DNA of 16,135 nt from Reyranella sp. (GTDB taxonomy: Bacteria; Pseudomonadota; Alphaproteobacteria; Reyranellales; Reyranellaceae): NCBI GenBank assembly GCA_004296815.1, contig SCVT01000591.1, forward strand, positions 1-16,135, read 5' to 3'. The translations under genes and the position numbers were made by a program. Position 1 is the first letter of the stretch. Each line of letters opens with the position of its first letter. Shown here piece by piece: positions 15,284 to 16,135 of this stretch. Below the pieces are notes generated by a model that ran no database searches, was not told where the DNA came from, and saw only the letters and a list, made by a program, of their open reading frames with translations.

Positions 15284-15296
15284 AAGTCGTAGCGCT
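15276..15296. terminator. Bidirectional hairpin over both stop codons
   Basis: The stem AGCGCTA / TAGCGCT with a 7-base loop (GAAGTCG) spans the TAG of the O-methyltransferase and touches the TAG of the convergent DUF192 gene. There is no T-run. It is weaker than the other two convergent-junction hairpins but follows the same layout. Confidence 0.4.
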
Positions 15297-15774
15297 AGCC
15301 GTTGCCGAAGATCGAGTGCTTGACCTTGTCGCCGGGCTTGATGCCCAGCAGCTTCGCGCTGCCGCCGTTGATCTCGAGCACGCCGCGCACCGGGAACTGG
15401 CTGGGGATCGTCTCGACCGAGTGCGGCACGGCGTTGGCGTGGATGCTGCGGATCGTGCCGTCGGCCGCGATGAAGATCATGTCGAGCGGGATCAGCGTGT
15501 TCTTCATCCAGAAGCTGACCGGCGCCTCGCGGTGGAAATCGAACAGCATGCCGTCGTAGGGGCCGAGCTTCTCGCGGAACATCAGGCCGCGCGAGCGCTC
15601 GGCGTCGTTCAGCGCCAGCTCGACGTCGAACTTGATCTCCCGCCCGGCGGTCACGATGACCAGGGAGGAGCGCTGGAACTGGATGTCGTTGCCTTGCGCC
15701 AGGGCGGCGCCGGCAAACAGCGCCAGCGGCGCTCCGAGCAGCAGGCGCCGGCCGGGCCGGACGCTCGAAATCAT
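15295..15774 (-). CDS. Secreted DUF192 domain protein
   Basis: The protein is about 159 residues from ATG 15774. It has a signal peptide with a basic start (RPGRRLLLGAPLALFAGAALA, probable cleavage after ALA), so the mature protein is periplasmic. The DUF192 signature follows: NDAERSRGLMFREKLGPYDG, then MLFDFHREAPVSFWMKNTLI and PLDMIFIAADGTI, with the family-typical W-M-K-N-T and LD core, and later VLEINGGSAKLLGIKPGD. The family is widespread and small; its function is unknown. ATG 15783 and 15789 are equally possible starts since none has a Shine-Dalgarno. The frame stays open to 16002, but that longer reading would run antisense through the TPP riboswitch and the ABC ATPase, so it is rejected. 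A TTGACG (15819-15814 on this strand) lies upstream, without a good -10. Confidence 0.9.
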   Translation of the reverse strand: MISSVRPGRRLLLGAPLALFAGAALAQGNDIQFQRSSLVIVTAGREIKFDVELALNDAERSRGLMFREKLGPYDGMLFDFHREAPVSFWMKNTLIPLDMIFIAADGTIRSIHANAVPHSVETIPSQFPVRGVLEINGGSAKLLGIKPGDKVKHSIFGNG

Positions 15775-15830
15775 GGAAGCCATGGCCATGGCATAGAGCG
15801 TGGACGGCGATTTCGTCAAACCGATGACGC

Positions 15831-15859
15831 TTGCGTGACGGCGGCCACCTACCCATAGT
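15831..15859 (+). promoter_or_regulatory. Candidate promoter of TPP riboswitch transcript
   Basis: TTGCGT and CATAGT are separated by 17 bases, giving -35-like (3/6) and -10-like (4/6) matches. A start of transcription about 7 bases later would fall at 15866, exactly where the aptamer's P1 stem begins. The fit of spacing and position is the support; the sequence match alone is weak. Confidence 0.4.
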
Positions 15860-15865
15860 CCTCCG

Positions 15866-15954
15866 ATCATCGGGGGGAGCCGCCTTGGCGGCTGAGAGGT
15901 TCGCAAGAACGACCCCGGAAACCTGATCCGGTTAATGCCGGCGTAGGGACTGGT
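15866..15954 (+). ncRNA. TPP riboswitch (THI element)
   Basis: The conserved parts of the thiamine-pyrophosphate aptamer are present in order. CGGGGGGAGCC is followed by a stem and GGCTGAGAGG (pyrimidine-sensing CTGAGA at 15892-15897). GACCCC and ACCTGATCCGGTTAATGCC then lead to GGCGTAGGGA (15940-15949). P1 can form from ATCA (15866-15869) with TGGT (15951-15954), including one G-T pair. It lies just before an ABC transporter ATPase gene, as expected for thiamine uptake control. When TPP binds, expression should fall. Confidence 0.95.
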
Positions 15955-16122
15955 GACTTCGTTGGCGTCTTCTCCTCCTCTCCTGCTGCGCGAGGCGCAC
16001 ATCGTGCTCGACGGCTACGTCGTGGCCGACCGCCTGTCGCTCGACTTCGCAGCCGGCCGCACGACCTGCCTTCTCGGGCGCAGCGGCGTCGGCAAGACCT
16101 CCCTGCTACGCCACCTTGCCGG
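15953..16122 (+). CDS. ABC transporter ATP-binding protein, 5' fragment (thiamine or precursor uptake)
   Basis: Only the first 56 or so codons are in the window; the frame remains open to the artificial right end. The translation reads (V)TSLASSPPLLLREAHIVLDG, then VVADRLSLDFAAGRTTCLLG, then Walker A GRSGVGKTSLL (about 44-54) and RHLAG. This is the opening of an importer ATPase with an A-loop-like and core beta region. The TPP riboswitch directly upstream makes a thiamine or HMP-type transporter the most likely system (ThiZ/ThiQ-like). No ATG is near: GTG 15953 overlaps P1 of the aptamer and TTG 15962 is another choice. AGGGA (15945-15949), which is also part of the aptamer, could be the Shine-Dalgarno. 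After LAG the reading runs into adapter sequence and is not real. Confidence 0.85.
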
Positions 16123-16135
16123 AGATCGGAAGAGC
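16123..16135 (+). other. Illumina adapter remnant
   Basis: The last 13 bases are AGATCGGAAGAGC, identical to the start of the standard Illumina adapter, and they sit exactly at the end. They are almost certainly an untrimmed adapter and not genomic DNA. The apparent final codons of the ABC ATPase (D-R-K-S) come from it. Confidence 0.92.

Noticed and set aside
15775..16002. Longer N-terminus of the DUF192 protein up to 16002
   Set aside because: It would be antisense to the TPP riboswitch and the ABC ATPase, and would bury the clear signal peptide in the middle of the protein.
1..16135. CRISPR arrays, insertion sequences, integrase genes or defence systems
   Set aside because: No regularly spaced repeats, no transposase or integrase motifs, no terminal inverted repeats with duplicated flanks were seen on either strand.

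Overview
This 16.1 kb window is GC-rich chromosomal DNA with near-continuous coding on both strands and no stretch above 300 bases without a gene. An NDUFS4-type complex I accessory subunit, a WHG-type TetR regulator, an ETC-style gene set and the codon usage all point to an alphaproteobacterium. A soil Rhodospirillales/Reyranella-like genome is my guess and is not proven. The last 13 bases equal the start of the Illumina adapter, so the window is probably a whole draft contig whose right edge is artificial.

Layout, left to right. A helix-turn-helix protein (20-736, +) may be cut by the left edge. It converges on an M81/MlrC metallopeptidase (766-2289, -). Divergent to that is a small lipoprotein (2342-2662, +), which overlaps tail-to-tail with a PepSY transmembrane protein (2535-4163, -). 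Next comes a tight minus-strand operon read HAD hydrolase (6093-5473), DHCW-motif cupin (5466-5137), 3-hydroxyisobutyrate-dehydrogenase-like oxidoreductase (5135-4248). A GNAT acetyltransferase (6118-6684, +) diverges from the HAD gene and converges on a TetR regulator (6667-7287, -). That regulator is divergent to a LysE/RhtB exporter (7403-8029, +). A minus-strand cluster follows: tRNA-Pro(UGG), the NDUFS4-like gene, tRNA-Arg(UCU). A DUF2237 protein (8638-9045, +) comes next.

A phosphate module follows: a Pho-box-like site (9057-9074), a PstS-type periplasmic phosphate-binding protein and a Na+/phosphate cotransporter with a PhoU-like tail. No PstCAB is in the window. On the minus strand, formate-tetrahydrofolate ligase (fhs) and a PhzF-family protein form a coupled pair (14567-12007). 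Divergent to fhs is an O-methyltransferase (14621-15283, +), which converges on a secreted DUF192 protein (15295-15774, -). The right end holds a TPP riboswitch (about 15866-15954, +) feeding a truncated ABC transporter ATPase, presumably for thiamine or a thiamine precursor.

Most of the window is housekeeping or transport. No phage, IS, CRISPR or defence island is visible. The items most worth following are the Pho-box/PstS/Na-Pi pairing, the compact HAD-cupin-dehydrogenase operon of unknown substrate, the riboswitch whose aptamer contains the likely start codon, the perfect hairpins placed over stop codons at three convergent gene junctions, and the adapter at the end.
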